Shown piece by piece: positions 1 to 11,318 of a stretch of 64,000 nt of DNA. Position 1 is the stretch's first letter, and each line of letters opens with the position of its first letter. The translations under genes and the position numbers were made by a program. A model generated the notes under the pieces. It made no database searches and was not told where the DNA came from. It worked only from the letters and a program-made list of their open reading frames with translations. Origin of the DNA: Proteles cristata cristata. Its lineage: Eukaryota > Chordata > Mammalia > Carnivora > Hyaenidae. The stretch spans positions 124,001 through 188,000 of the forward strand of contig JAESUZ010001730.1 of the NCBI GenBank assembly GCA_017311185.1, in the 5' to 3' direction.

Positions 1-1696
1 CCTTTTCCCTCACCTGCCCTCTTTTCTGGGATTGGATTAAATGTCCTCAGTGTGACACTCAGTGTGGGATAGGACACTGAATACAAAGCTTCCTCTTAAT
101 CTTGTTTTCACATTATTCTGTGATGCTTGCTTTTCCCTGAATTCTTTCATTAATAGTAGTTCATTTCTTGTTACTTGACCTTAATATGTGGTTTTGGTTA
201 AAGATTTCATTTCCAAGGAAAGGCCAGCTTTCCTTTGATTTCGATGGAAGAAAGATCAACCAGAGAAATCTTTTGAAATTAAAGCAACTGAACCAAAACA
301 CAAACAGAAGAGAAGTATCAAATGCTTCTCCGAACTCAAAGGGTTCCCGTTCCAGAACCAGTAAAGTTGGGAGGGCTCTTACTGCTCGACCTTGAAGGAG
401 GTAGCCCGGAAGAAAAGGAAATCAACTGCAGTAGTTAAGAGGAAAGAGGGACAGCCAGTTGGAGAGGAACCAAAGAAAACCCTTGGCGGCAGCTCTTGGC
501 TGGAGGAAGAAAGCAGTCTGATCTCAGTGTGAGGCACACAGGTCTTCCCTGAGCTAGGCAAAGCCAGGCTTGGTTCTTAAGTCTCCTTTGTTAGTCGGAT
601 GTCAGCATGACCAAGGTCAGGGTCAAACAGGAAACTTATAGAATGGGTTAGGTGTTTTAAAAAAAAAAAAAAACACGGGGATGTGCCCAGATAAATTACA
701 GGAAAGAAGCCAGCTCGAATTTATTATGCAGAAGAAAATTTGGCTGTTAATTTCTTTCCGTGAGGATTAAAAATGTGAAGATTAATGCAAGCATAAAATT
801 AGTCAACCGTCAATGGTTCCAGAAAATTTGTCATTCAGTATGTTATATTCTAAAGGGCGAAAGCATTTAAACCGCATAATTTGGGGAATGAGCTTTGTGC
901 CCTGGTGGAACAGTAGATTACCGGATGCAAGTTAGCTTAGCAGTACATCAGTTCTAAACTGAAACGCGTCGTTCTGATTTGGAGCATAGCTTTATCTCCG
1001 TGTTTGTCGAGTCGTAGAAGTTCATGGGTAACTTGCCAGCTAATCTTAGGTAAAGGTCACCACGTCAGTGCATTGTGTCTGTTGGATAGTTTTATTTCCA
1101 GCTCTACTGAGCGGACCAGGGAAGGTGTTCCTTGGTTAATTCTACACCTGTTTTCTGGGGAGACTTCGGAAGGCTGTTCATGCCCATAGAACTCTTCTAG
1201 GGGTTTCCTCCTGCATGGGTTGCCGTGTTCTGTGCAGCGTGACTTTGCTGGCTGGGTCAGGATGGGCACCTGACCCAAGGAGAGCCAGTTTATAAGTTGA
1301 TCTGCGACCTGCCCAAAGTTCTGCTCGAAAGGGTCACTTATGTTGCACGGTGCTTGGCTCCGTCAGTCTGGCCCTCCTGGGGTCTGAATGTACAACATGA
1401 GCAGTTGGCAGTTAGAAGCAGTAGAAGCTGAGAGACCTGCAGGGAGGAAGGGGCCCTAAGCAGCAGCAGGAGGCCCCAGGCAGAGAAGGGCGCAGGTGGG
1501 TGCTGCTGCTGTCCATGGGGCGACAGCTGAACCCGAGTGGGGGTGGCCGCCCTGTGCCAAGGCCAGCTGCACTCTGACAGCTGAGGTTTCTGTCTGCCTC
1601 GCCTTTCAGCACCGCAGCACTAGGGCACCAGCCTGTGGCTCCTTCACAGGACCCAGGACGCACAGGGCTTTGCTTATTTAACTGACCTATTCCCGG
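1..1696. other. Intergenic, nothing recognised
   Basis: There is no exon-like, RNA-like or clearly repetitive structure apart from an A tract at 659-673. A lysine/arginine-rich stretch of open frame near 170-460 has no recognisable domain and no clean splice context. Confidence 0.5.
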
Positions 1697-1698
1697 TA

Positions 1699-3380
1699 CG
1701 GGCACACCTCAGGGACCCCCGTGGGCCGGGCCGGACTCCTGCCATCCAGTGGCCCCCGGGGTCAGGCGAGCGGAAGGGCCGCGCGGGTTTCCGGGGAGTG
1801 GGAGGTGCGTGCGCATGCGCAGGGGGTGGGAGGTGCGCGCCCAGAGACTCGGCTGCTGAAACACGCGGCGCAGCGGCTGAGCTCCCAGCGAGTCCCGGCC
1901 CTGCGGCTGGCGGGGGTCCTGCCCGGGGGTGGCGGCTGCCGACCCGGTGGGGTGGGAGGGGGCGCCGAAGGCCGGGTGGCTGTGCGGCGTCTTAAAAGAA
2001 GGCAGCGGGACGTCGGCCACGCCACGCGGATCGGCTCCTCCCGCCACGAGCCGTTTCCCTGCGGCGGGCGGGGCCGTTGGTAGCACTTTCCCCGGAGGAG
2101 AACTTCTTCCAGAACCCGCGTGTCCTCTCAGGCCTGCCGCCGCTTCAGCGACCAGGCCGATGGAACGTTCCGGATCCTCGGTGAGCCGCTCAGGCGTCTT
2201 CACAGCGTCTCCGCCGGGAGGAGACGCCGTCTCAGGAACCCGCCCTCCTTGCCCCTCCTCGTCCGTCTGTCCGGGCTTCGTCCTGAGGTGCCGGCACCCG
2301 CGTCCCCTCGTCAGGCTCCACTTCCGGGCCGGGTCGTGCTGTTTCCGCCGCGTCCGGCCGCGGTGACCGCGTCCCCCGCGGCCCCGAGCCCTCCCGGCCG
2401 CCCAGGAGGGCCGGGGTCCCCTTCCTCCCGACTCCCGACTGTGTGCTCATTCCGGCCCCTCCCCGTGACCACGGGCGCCCTGGCGGCACCCAGGCCGGTG
2501 AGCCCTCGCCGGGGTTCTGTCGCCCTTGCCCAGACCCATCCGAGGAGCCACCGGGCGCGGCCGCCGTCGCCCGTGGAACGCACGCCGACCCCCCAGACCT
2601 GCCGGTCGGCAGGCGGCCTGGTCCGTGGGCCGCGGGAGGGTGCGGTGGCCGCAGGCGTGAACGGGCCTCGATCCCGCCCGCCTCCGGCCGCGCGCGTGCC
2701 TGTGACCCGGGGCGCTGGCCGCCAGCAGCCTGTGTGGAAAGGAGTCCCTTCCGCTGAGCCGTGGAACTCGGCAGCCGACCTGCACGCTTCGGGAGGCCGT
2801 GGTGTGGACAGGCGCGCGTACGGAGCGCGGGCAGGGCGGACTTCGCACGGGCCTCGGGGGCCCTCGATTTGCAGGACGGTCGCCGAGCACCGGCCTCCGC
2901 CCCAGGTCACCGGCCGCGGTGGCCCCTGCAGGGGAGGCAGCCGGGCCGTTGCAGCGTTGAGGCCAGGCCCGGACGTCTGCTCTCTGGCTGTGACGGTCCC
3001 GGCCCGCCCCTCCCACGGGAGGCTGCCGTGTCCACGCGGTGCGGGCCCGTCGTCGGCGCCCCCGCTGCACCTTCCGGAGAACTTGCCGCTTGGCCGGCAC
3101 CTCTGTGCTGTGGAGACGCCTCCTTTCCCCCGAGCCGAGCCGACCTCCGCCCGCTTCCGGCTTCCCCGCTGCAGCCCCCTCCCCCCTCCGCCTTCACGGA
3201 GAGGGAGAGCGTTGGGGCCCGGCTCTGGCGTCCGGGAACAAGTGGCCGGTGGTGTTTTCTGTCCCGACCCCTGCGATTTTCTCCGGACCATCAGGGGGCC
3301 CGCGCTGCCCTCCTCCATCCGTGTGGGCCCCGGAGGAGCGCTTTCCATTCCTTCGCCAGCGTCTCCTCTGCGTTCACAGC
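1699..3380. repeat. Inverted repeat arm A, CpG-island-like
   Basis: The reverse complement of this arm recurs at 27795-29425. Across about 2343-3133 I find one mismatch (3099 against 28081); three reading frames translate identically apart from it. Toward 3210-3380 about a dozen differences appear in 170 bp, and beyond 3380 similarity falls sharply. In 1699-2340 there are a few substitutions and two 30-bp length differences. Base composition is extreme (49 of 60 bases G or C in 2641-2700) with dense CpG. Confidence 0.95.
1810..1821 (+). promoter_or_regulatory. Perfect NRF1-type palindrome in arm A
   Basis: tgcgcatgcgca matches the NRF1 consensus (YGCGCAYGCGCR) exactly. It lies in a 30-bp segment absent from arm B. 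It is a motif match only; no transcript start is visible. Confidence 0.4.
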
Positions 3381-3661
3381 TTGGCTTATTTGGCAAAAGA
3401 GGTCTAGCTTTTTGGCCTACCCTGGCTTTTGACATGCCTTCCTTACTGACCTTAATCACTCATAGTTTTTGATATAAAGAGACGTGCGGCCCTTTCTTTC
3501 ACTTGAACACATGGAGGCCATTGCAGGGTTATTAGCTGGGTAATTTCAATATTGTTGTGTCTCAGGAAGTAGGGAGACCTGAGGAAAGGGAGGGAGGGGG
3601 GAATGGTTAGTTGGTGGAGTGGTCAGAACACGCGCAACATTTATTTATTAAGTTTGCCATT

Positions 3662-3869
3662 TAAAAAAATTTTTTAAACGTTTTTATTATTGAGAGACAG
3701 AGCATGAGCATGGGAGGGGCAGAGAGAGGGGGAGACACAGAATATGAAGGAGGCTCCAGGCTCTAAGGTGTCAGCACAGAGCCTGACGCGGGGCTCCAAC
3801 TCACAAACCATGAGATCATGACCTGAGCCGAAGTTGGACGCTCAATTGACTGAGCCACCCAAGCACCCC
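3662..3869 (-). mobile_element. Felid tRNA-SINE inside Tigger1 copy 1
   Basis: Complete felid-type SINE: T-rich start (the A tail on the minus strand), purine-rich body, and a head ending gagccacccaagcacccc. It interrupts the unconverted 5' shoulder of Tigger1 copy 1 and has no counterpart in copy 2. Confidence 0.9.
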
Positions 3870-4519
3870 TTAGTTCACCATCTTATATGGGTGTGATTTG
3901 CACATCCACAATTACAGAGTCACACCAAAGGTCACTGATACCCATAGCAGATATAATAGTAATGAAAACAAACATTTGAAATACTTTGGGAATTACCAAA
4001 ACGCAATGCAGAGACACGAAGTGAGCAAACACTATTGAAAAAATGGCGCCAGTAGACTTGCTGGATTCAGGGTTGCCGCAGACCTTCACTTTGTAGAAGA
4101 AAGAGAACGCAGTAACTGTGAAGTGTCACCAAGTGAAGCACAATGAAAGGAAGTAGTTTTATTGCCTATAGTGGCTCTTGGTATCCCTGAGTGAGCTTGC
4201 TACAGTGCTGGCCTTGACTGTGGTCCGTATTTAGCCAGAATACGTACAAAGGGAGCAATGGGAAGATCATTGGGTAATACGGGCAAGAAAAATATTAGGG
4301 GAGCGAGATAACCGAAATCTGTAAAATTGGAGGATTTATCTTAGAATTTATGATACTTGATTGCTGTTCAAATTTTGGATTGTGTAAGGGGCTTTCCATC
4401 CAACAAGAACTGTTGATGACAATAGTCAACATTTCATAATTTTAGTTTTGCAGTTATTTTCACTCATGAGCCCCTTTGCCCATTTAAGTAATTTTGCTGC
4501 AAATAGGGTAAAGAGCAGA

Positions 4520-5046
4520 GGTAGTCACGCTTCCGCACCATTGGAATGGAAACTGATACAGCCAGCATGGAACACAATATGGAGTTTCCTCAAAAACTGA
4601 AATACAGGCATACTGTGTGATTCCATCGTTCCACTACTGGGTATGTTCCCAAGGAAAACGAAAACATAAATTCAAAAAAATAAATGTACCCCTGCGTTTA
4701 ATGCTGCATTATTTACGATAGCAAAGGATGAGATCCTGGCATTAGAGGTGACATGGCTGGACTTCTAATGGTGAAATGAGTCAGACTGAGAAAGACAATT
4801 ACTGAAAGATTCTGCTAATAAGGGGAGAAGGAGACACAGCCTCCAGTTGTGGAATGAATAAGTCTTTGGAAGAAAAGGCCCAGCACAGGGAATACGGTTA
4901 ATGATACTGTATTAGCGACATAACAGGACAGATGGTAACTACTCTTGCGGTGAACACAGCATAATGTATAGATTTGTCAAATCACCGAGTCGTACACCAG
5001 AAACTAATGTAATCTTGTGTGTCAGCCATTCTAAAAAAAAAAAAAA
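4520..5046 (+). mobile_element. LINE-1 3' end fragment, old
   Basis: The sequence resembles the end of L1 ORF2 and the 3' UTR of older mammalian L1s: a block on 'ctactgggtatgttcccaagg', then a tail with cataatgtatagatttgtcaaatc, and an A tract at 5033-5046. It is 5' truncated with no open frame. Confidence 0.75.
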
Positions 5047-5104
5047 TTGCTCACTGTTACTAGCTAGATACATATCACCAAAGGCTCCCCTTAGATTCAG
5101 GTTT

Positions 5105-5290
5105 CTTCTTAAGGCACTGTGTCTTGGGCTCTTTGGGGCTGTCATAACCAAGTGCTGTGGACTGGGTGGCTTTACAAAAACAGAGATTTATATCTTGCAG
5201 TCTGGAGCCTGGAAGTCTGAGATCAGGCTACCAGCATGGTTGGATGAGACCCTCTCTTGATTTGCAGATTTCTTATTGTATACTCACGTG
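5105..5290 (-). mobile_element. Old MaLR-like interspersed repeat fragment
   Basis: Contains the common mammalian motif gactgggtggcttt...acagagatttat, seen in the antisense of an old LTR-like family. The same family in the other orientation seems to be at 60310-60840. The subfamily name is not certain. Confidence 0.5.
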
Positions 5291-5332
5291 GTAGAAGAAA
5301 TAATACTAAAACTCCTGAAAATCCATTATCCA

Positions 5333-5552
5333 AGGGCTCCTGGGTGGCTTAGTTGGTTAAGCATTCGACTTCGGCTCAGGTCATGATCTCACAGTTTTTG
5401 GGTTCAAGCCCCACGTCAGGCTCTGTGCTGACAGCTCAGAGCCTGGAGCCTGCTTTGGATTCTGTGTTTCCCCCTCTTGCCGCCCCTCCCCTGCTCAGGC
5501 TCTGTCTCCCTCTTGCTCAAAAATAAGTAAACATTTAAAAAAATTAAAAAAA
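5333..5552 (+). mobile_element. Felid tRNA-SINE
   Basis: A full SINE with a target-site duplication of aatccattatcca on both sides (about 5320-5332 and 5553-5565), showing a clean retroposition event. Confidence 0.92.
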
Positions 5553-5769
5553 AATCCATTATCCAGAGGTAATCACCATCAGTACTTTGACGTAACGTGT
5601 TTCTAGACTTTTTTCTAACCACATGACTATATATTTATAGCCTAAAAAAGTGCCGTCCATATCATTTATGCCATCTTCCTTTGGCAAATTTGCACCCATC
5701 TACAGCATAGCTCTGTCTGTGTAGTATTCCAGAATGATTGACTATATCATCATCTATGATAATAGCAAT

Positions 5770-5890
5770 TTATGGATCTCTTACTTGTTTTCAGTGGTGT
5801 TATATGATCTCAACTAATTCTCACACCAACTCTGTGAGGACAGGTATGATTTGGTGTCTTTACCTAACAAACAGAAAACTGAGGTGTTGG
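5770..5890 (-). mobile_element. MIR fragment
   Basis: The stretch atgatctcaactaattctca followed by ctctgtgaggacaggtat and gaaaactgaggt matches the core of the ancient MIR SINE, antisense. Confidence 0.6.
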
Positions 5891-6878
5891 GCTGTCGGCC
5901 TGATAGATGGCATGTCCATCAAGTGGAGAGGCTGGAGCGCCAAGAGTCTGCTTCTAACAAATGTGCTCTTTGTGCTTTCTATCTTTGGGCATTTCGGCAG
6001 CTTCCAGAAAGACACATGCCAATAATTATTGTGGTGTAACTATGACTTCTTAGATGAACATTGACATTTCATAGAACAAGGTTTTAAAGTCAAAGCAATA
6101 CAGTTTCATGTCTTTGCCGCTGACATTTAATAAACTCCGGTTACAATGTCGGCTAATTCTATTCTGGGTGAGATAGCCGTGGTAATTCTCTCCATTCCCC
6201 TCCTGTCCAGCCTTCCCAGGTTTGGGAAATCACGTGGTTCTGAGAAAGCTCTGGTCCCCAAAGGCCTCTGGCTGAGTGCTTCAGCTGCTGGCTGTGTTTC
6301 CTCCTCTCCAGGCTTAGCCTAGAGAGGAAGTGCCACCTAGGAGGCGAGGACACAGCACTTTTCCCCTCCAGACCCTCTTCTAGGACCTCGACCCCCCCCC
6401 CACAATGTTCCCGCAGGCCTAGAACTTATACATTGAAGGACATCGCCACGCGTGCCGCGTGAGACCCAGCCCACCTCTCTCTCCTTAGTCGGAAAGTGGA
6501 CATTCCCGCTTGCAGAAGAACACAGCAGCTCCCCTTGCAAAGGTTACTTCTAGCAACTGCTAGCTAGGTGTAACTTGAACCGTACAATACTTACGGAAGC
6601 AGAGTGAACTCACAAGCCGATAAAGCTGACCTCCCACATTGTTAGACTGTGATGCTCAAAGAGGTCGGCATTCTTTTCCACTTTGACTCAGATTCTCTCT
6701 GAGAAATGGCCAATTTAATCCTGATTTCCGAAGATGACGCTCTAACGGCACTCTCATTTAGGCTTCTCAGTGTGTTGTGTCAGCTGGTAGAAACCTAGGA
6801 AATGTACTCAGAAGGGGGACAGATCGATTCTAGTCCGCCCGAGGGGTCAGTATACACTTAAAAATTTCAGGTGTTCTT

Positions 6879-7096
6879 GGGGCGCCTAGGGGGCTCAGTT
6901 GGTTGGGCGCCCGACTTCGGCTCAGGTCATGATCTTGCGGTTCATGGGTTTGAGCCCCACGTCGGGCTCTGTGCTGACAGCTAGCTTGGAGCCTGGAGCC
7001 TGTTTCGGAGTCTGTGTCTCCCTCTCTCTCTGGACCTCCCCTGCTCACACTGTCTCTCTCTCCTAGAAATAAATAAAACAGTAAAAAAAAAAAAAA
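6879..7096 (+). mobile_element. Felid tRNA-SINE
   Basis: Head ggggcgcctagggggctcag, B-box-like ggtttgagccccacg, CT-rich region and a 15-base A tail. Confidence 0.92.
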
Positions 7097-7363
7097 GAAT
7101 ATGTTAAAGAGAATCAAATACAGAGTTCGACTTTAATGTCCACTGTTTCCTAGATTGGCCTGCTGGGGAGTATATCCAAGTTCATGGTGGCTCCTTTCCC
7201 ACTTGATGAAAGTGAGGTGGACTGGCCACCGGCCCTCAGCCTCACCAGGACACACTGTCCCCGGTGTGCACACATTGGATCACTGGGTTTGGGGAAAACT
7301 CCGTAAGCGATTTTGTGGAAACCTCATGAACCCTTAGAACTTTGTAGATTCTGTTTTTCCCTC

Positions 7364-7541
7364 CTTAGTTTACTTATTTTGAGAGAGAGAGTGTGAATGG
7401 GGAAGGGCCAGACAGAGAGAGAGAGAGAGAGAGAGAATCCCAATCAGGCTTCATGTGGGGAGTGATCATGAAACCGTGAGATCATGAGCTGAGCCGAAGC
7501 CAAGACGCTGAAGCTTAGCTGACAGTCACCCCAGTGCCCGT
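7364..7541 (-). mobile_element. Older carnivore tRNA-SINE, diverged
   Basis: A shorter SINE body (GA repeat, then aatcccaatcaggct and a gagatcatgagctgagccg head). Divergence is higher than in neighbouring copies. Confidence 0.8.
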
Positions 7542-7776
7542 GTAGATTCTTTTTTTCTTATACACGTTCATGTTGAGGCTGAAGCCTAGTGCTAGACGTG
7601 AGGTGTTTTGGCCTGAGTTGAGATATTCAGAAAAAATATAGAGAGGGACGATAAGAATGACAATTTTCATTTATTTCCCTTTTCCATCCCTGGACTGTCA
7701 TTAATACATATCAGTTCTGAGGGAGAGATTTATGGGAGCAAAGCAATGAGAGCGTTACTAAGAAATGATGTATACA

Positions 7777-7975
7777 GGGGTGCCTGGGTGGCTTAGTCGG
7801 TTAAGCGTCCGACTTTCGCTTAGGTCATGATCTCGCGGTTGGGTTCGAGCCCCGGTCGTGCTGACTGCCAGTTCAGAGCCTGGAGCCTGTTTCAGTCTGT
7901 GACTCCCTCTCTTTCTGACCCTCCCCTGTTCGCGCTGTCTCTCTCTCTTAGAAATAAATAAAACATTAAAAAAAA
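7777..7975 (+). mobile_element. Felid tRNA-SINE
   Basis: A complete copy flanked by duplicated aaatgatgtRtaca. It faces the next SINE (8000-8221) tail to tail with about 25 bp between them. Confidence 0.92.
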
Positions 7976-7999
7976 AAATGATGTGTACAAAAACCAGCT

Positions 8000-8221
8000 T
8001 TAAAAAAAAACTTTTTTTTTAACATTTGTTTATTTTTGAGAGACAGAGACAGAGCATGAGCAGAGGAGGGGTAGAGAGAGAGGGAGACACAGAATCCAAA
8101 GCAGGCTCCAGGCTCTGAGCTGTCAGCACAGAGCCCCATGCGGGGCTCGAACCCACAAACTGCAAGATCATGACCTGAGCTGAAGTCGGATGCTTAACTG
8201 ACTGGGCCCCCCAGGCGCCCC
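8000..8221 (-). mobile_element. Felid tRNA-SINE
   Basis: A full antisense copy ending ccaggcgcccc. It lies at the 3' truncation point of the large antisense L1. Confidence 0.92.
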
Positions 8222-8774
8222 TTTTTTGAGATTATTTTTGTGTATTCCAGTTTCATTCCTTTTGCATGTAGTTGTGTCCAGTTTTCCAAATACTGTTTAT
8301 TGGAAAGATGATTTTCTTCCCATTCCGTATTCTTTCCCTCCTTTGTTGAAGATTCATTTATTTCTGAGTTTTCTGTTCTTTTGATCTATGCATCTAATTT
8401 TGGGCCAGGATCATACTGTTTTGATTACTATAGCTTTGTAGTGTAACTTGTAATACCTCCAGCTTTGTTTTTCTTTTTCAAGATTGCGTTCACTATTCAG
8501 AGTCTTTTGTGGTTCCATACAGATTTTAGGATTGTCTGTCATAGTTCTGTGAAAAATGCCCTTGATATTTTGATAGGGATTGCATTAAATCTGTAGACTG
8601 CTTTGGGTGGTATGGACTTTTTAATAATATTCTTCCAATTCATGAGCATGGGATAGCTTTCCGTTTATGTTGTCTTCAGTTTTCTTCATCACTGTTTTAT
8701 AGTTTTCAGAGTACAGATCTTTCATCTCCATGGTTAAGTTCATTCCTAGGTATTTTATTCTTTTCGAAGCAATT

Positions 8775-8982
8775 ATAAATTTATTTATTTTTAAGTTTAC
8801 TTATTTTGAGATTTGAGAGAGATAGAGGAAAGGGGCCGAGTAGAGAGGGAGCGGGAGAGAGAAATAATCCTGCACTGTCTGCGCAGAGCCCAATGTAGGG
8901 CTCAGTGTCAGGACTGGTGAGATCAGGACCTGAATCAAAATTAAGAGTTGGACACTTAACCGACTGAGCCACCAAGATGCCC
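8775..8982 (-). mobile_element. Older carnivore tRNA-SINE nested in L1
   Basis: Antisense diverged copy with the body taatcctgcactgtctgcgc and a head ending gactgagccaccaagatgcc. It interrupts L1 ORF2. Confidence 0.82.
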
Positions 8983-9196
8983 TGGAATTGTTTTCTTAAT
9001 TCTCTTTCTGCTGCTTCATTATTAATGTATAGAAATGCAACAGATTTCTGTACATTGATTTTGTATCCTGTGGCCTTGCTGAATTCTAGTAGCTCTTTGG
9101 TGGTGGCTTGAGAGTATTTTCTATATATTGAATCATGTCATTAGCAAATAGCGAAAGTTTTACTTCTTCCTTCCAATTTGGATGCCTTTTTTTTCT

Positions 9197-9409
9197 TTCT
9201 TGTTTTAAGTTTATTTATTTATTTTGGGAGAGAGTGTGTGGGTGCACGTGCGTGCATGTGAGCAGGGGAGGGGCAGAGAGAGAACCCCAAGTAGGCTTGG
9301 TGCTAACAGTGTAGAGCCTGATGTGGAGCTTGATCTCATGAACCTTGAGATGATGATCTGAGTCAAAATCAAGAGTCGGGTATACTGACTGAGCCACCCA
9401 GATGCCCCC
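9197..9409 (-). mobile_element. tRNA-SINE nested in L1
   Basis: Antisense copy flanked by a 15-bp duplication of atttggatgcctttt (about 9175-9189 and 9411-9425). Confidence 0.88.
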
Positions 9410-9999
9410 CATTTGGATGCCTTTTATTCCTTTTTCTCGTCTAATAGCTGTGGCTGGGACTTCTAGTACTATGTGGAATAAAAGTGGTGAGAGTGGACAT
9501 CTTTGTCTTGTTCCTGACCTTAGGGGAAAGGCTTTTCACTTTTTCCCGCGGAGTATGATGTTAGCTGTGGGGTTTTCATATATGGCCTTTATTATGTTGA
9601 GGTTTGTTCTCTCTAAACCTACTTTGTTGAAGGTTTTCATCATGAATGGGTGTTGTACTTTGTTAAGTGCTTTTCCTGCATCTATCTAAATGATCACATG
9701 ATTTGTATCCCTTTCCTTTCTTATTGATGTGTTGTACTATGATGATTGATTTGCGAGTATTGAACCACCCTTGTGTCCTGGGAATAAATGATTATGGTGA
9801 ATAATTTTGGATTTGATTTGGTAATATTTTCTTGAAGATTTTTGCATCTCATTCATCGGAGGTATTGACTGGTCATTCCCTTTTTTCCTAGTGTCTTTAT
9901 CTGGTTTTGGCATCAGGGTAATGGTGGCTTCATAGAATGACTTTGGAAGTTTTTTTCGTCTTCAATTTTTGGAAATGTTTGAGAAGAATATGTATAAAC

Positions 10000-10220
10000 T
10001 CTTTTTTTTTTTTAAATATTTTTATTTATTTCTAGGAGAGAGAGAGACAGCGTGAGCAGGGGAGGGTCAGAGAGAGAGGAAGATACAGACTCTGAAATAG
10101 GCTCCAGGCTCCGAGCTGGCAGTCAGCACAGAGCCTGATGCGGGGCTTGAACCCACGAACTGCGAGATCATGACCTAAGCGAAAGTCGGACGCTTAACCG
10201 ACTAAGGCACCCAGGCGCCT
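10000..10220 (-). mobile_element. Felid tRNA-SINE nested in L1
   Basis: Antisense full copy of the ctaggagagag/cctaagcgaaagtcggacg subtype, flanked by similar tgtataaactctt and tgtataatctctt. Confidence 0.9.
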
Positions 10221-10518
10221 CTGTATAATCTCTTCTTTAAATGTGTGGTAGAATTCACCTGTGAAGCCATCTGGTCCTGGATTTTTGTTTGTTGGGAGTT
10301 TTTTTGATTTCTGATTCAATTTCATTGCTGGTAACTGATCTGTTCAAAATTTCTGTTTCTTCCTGATTCAGTTTTGGGAGGTCATATGTTTCCAGGAATT
10401 TACCCTTTTCTTCTAGGTTGCCCAGTTTGTTGGCATATAATTTTTTGTAATATTCTCTTAAATTCTTTTGTGGTTCTGAGGTGCTGGTTGTTATATCTCC
10501 TCCTTGTTTTTCTTTCTT

Positions 10519-10720
10519 TTTAAAAATTTTTAGAATTCATTTTTTTCTGGGGGGGACAAACTAGGGAGGAGCAGAGAGAGAGGAGGAGACACAGAATCTG
10601 ATGCAGGCTCCAGGCTCTGAGCTGTCAGCATACACCCTGATGCAGGGCTCAAACTCATGAGCTGTGAGATTATGACCTGAGCTGACATTGAATGCTCGAC
10701 CGATAGCCACCCAGGCCCCC
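10519..10720 (-). mobile_element. Felid tRNA-SINE nested in L1
   Basis: Antisense copy with a decayed head (cgatagccacccaggccccc) and a disturbed start. It lies within L1 ORF2. Confidence 0.85.
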
Positions 10721-11106
10721 TGTTCCTCTTTTATTTCTGATTTTGTTTGAGTTCTTTCTGTCTCTTTTTCTTTTTTTTCCCTTATGAGTCTTGCTAAAGG
10801 TTTATTAATGTTGTTTTCAAAGAACCAGTTCCTGATTTCATTGATCTCTTCTATATTTTTAAAATTTTTTAAAGTTTCTATTTCATTTATTTCTGATGTA
10901 ATCTTTATTTCCTTCATTCTATTGGTTTGGGGTTTTGTTTGTTCCTTTTCATGCTTTTTTAGGTGTAAGGGTGGGTTGTTTATTTGATATTTTTCTTCTG
11001 GAGGTAGGCCTGTTGATATAAACTTCCTCTTAGAACAGCTTTTGCTGCATCTCAAAGATTTTGGACTATTGTGTTTTCATGTTCATTTGTCTCCATGTAT
11101 TTTTTA

Positions 11107-11318
11107 ACCATTTTTTAATAGTTTTTATTTATTTTTGAGACAGAGACAGGGCATGAGTGGGGGAGGGCAGAGAGAGAAGGAGACACAGAATCTGACACAG
11201 GCTTCAGGCTCTGAGCTGCCAGCACAGAACCCAACGTGGGGCTCGAACCCACAAACTGAGAGGTCATGACCTGAGCTGAAGTTGGACACTTAACTGACTG
11301 AGCCACCCAGGCACCCCT
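11107..11318 (-). mobile_element. Felid tRNA-SINE nested in L1
   Basis: Antisense full copy flanked by a duplicated tcYtcatgtattttt-type target in L1 ORF2. Confidence 0.9.

Larger units (their letters stand above)
1699..4155 (-). mobile_element. Tigger1-type DNA transposon, copy 1 (GC-rich body, AT-rich 5' shoulder)
   Basis: A near full-length pogo-class Tigger1 on the minus strand. Its 3' terminal repeat starts at 1699 (cgggcacacctc, against the family's caggcatacctc) directly after a TA (1697-1698), the dinucleotide Tigger targets. The 5' shoulder (about 4155 to 3400) is AT-rich and easily recognised. The remains of the transposase start lie near 3510-3390, with MIKVSKEGMSKA and NAEETLAKE-like residues. 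From 3380 down to 1699 the body is extremely GC- and CpG-rich but still aligns with the transposase end and 3' UTR. A felid SINE (3662-3869) is inserted in the shoulder. Without it the element is about 2.25 kb, close to the family's roughly 2.4 kb. The coding frame is broken. Family identity rests on my recollection of the Tigger1 consensus. Confidence 0.85.

Noticed and set aside
168..560. Possible processed pseudogene or exon rich in K, R and S
   Set aside because: No recognisable protein family, no splice sites or A tail, and the frame is interrupted.
1699..3380. Promoter CpG island of RHEB, the expected neighbour downstream of PRKAG2
   Set aside because: No RHEB first exon or its start codon context is present on either strand; the sequence instead aligns with a Tigger body.
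2120..3472. Long open frame of 450 codons in arm A and a matching 442-codon frame at 28844-27516
   Set aside because: High GC makes stop codons rare, several frames on both strands are open together, and the frame runs opposite to the transposase. Identity between copies is at the DNA level, not protein selection.
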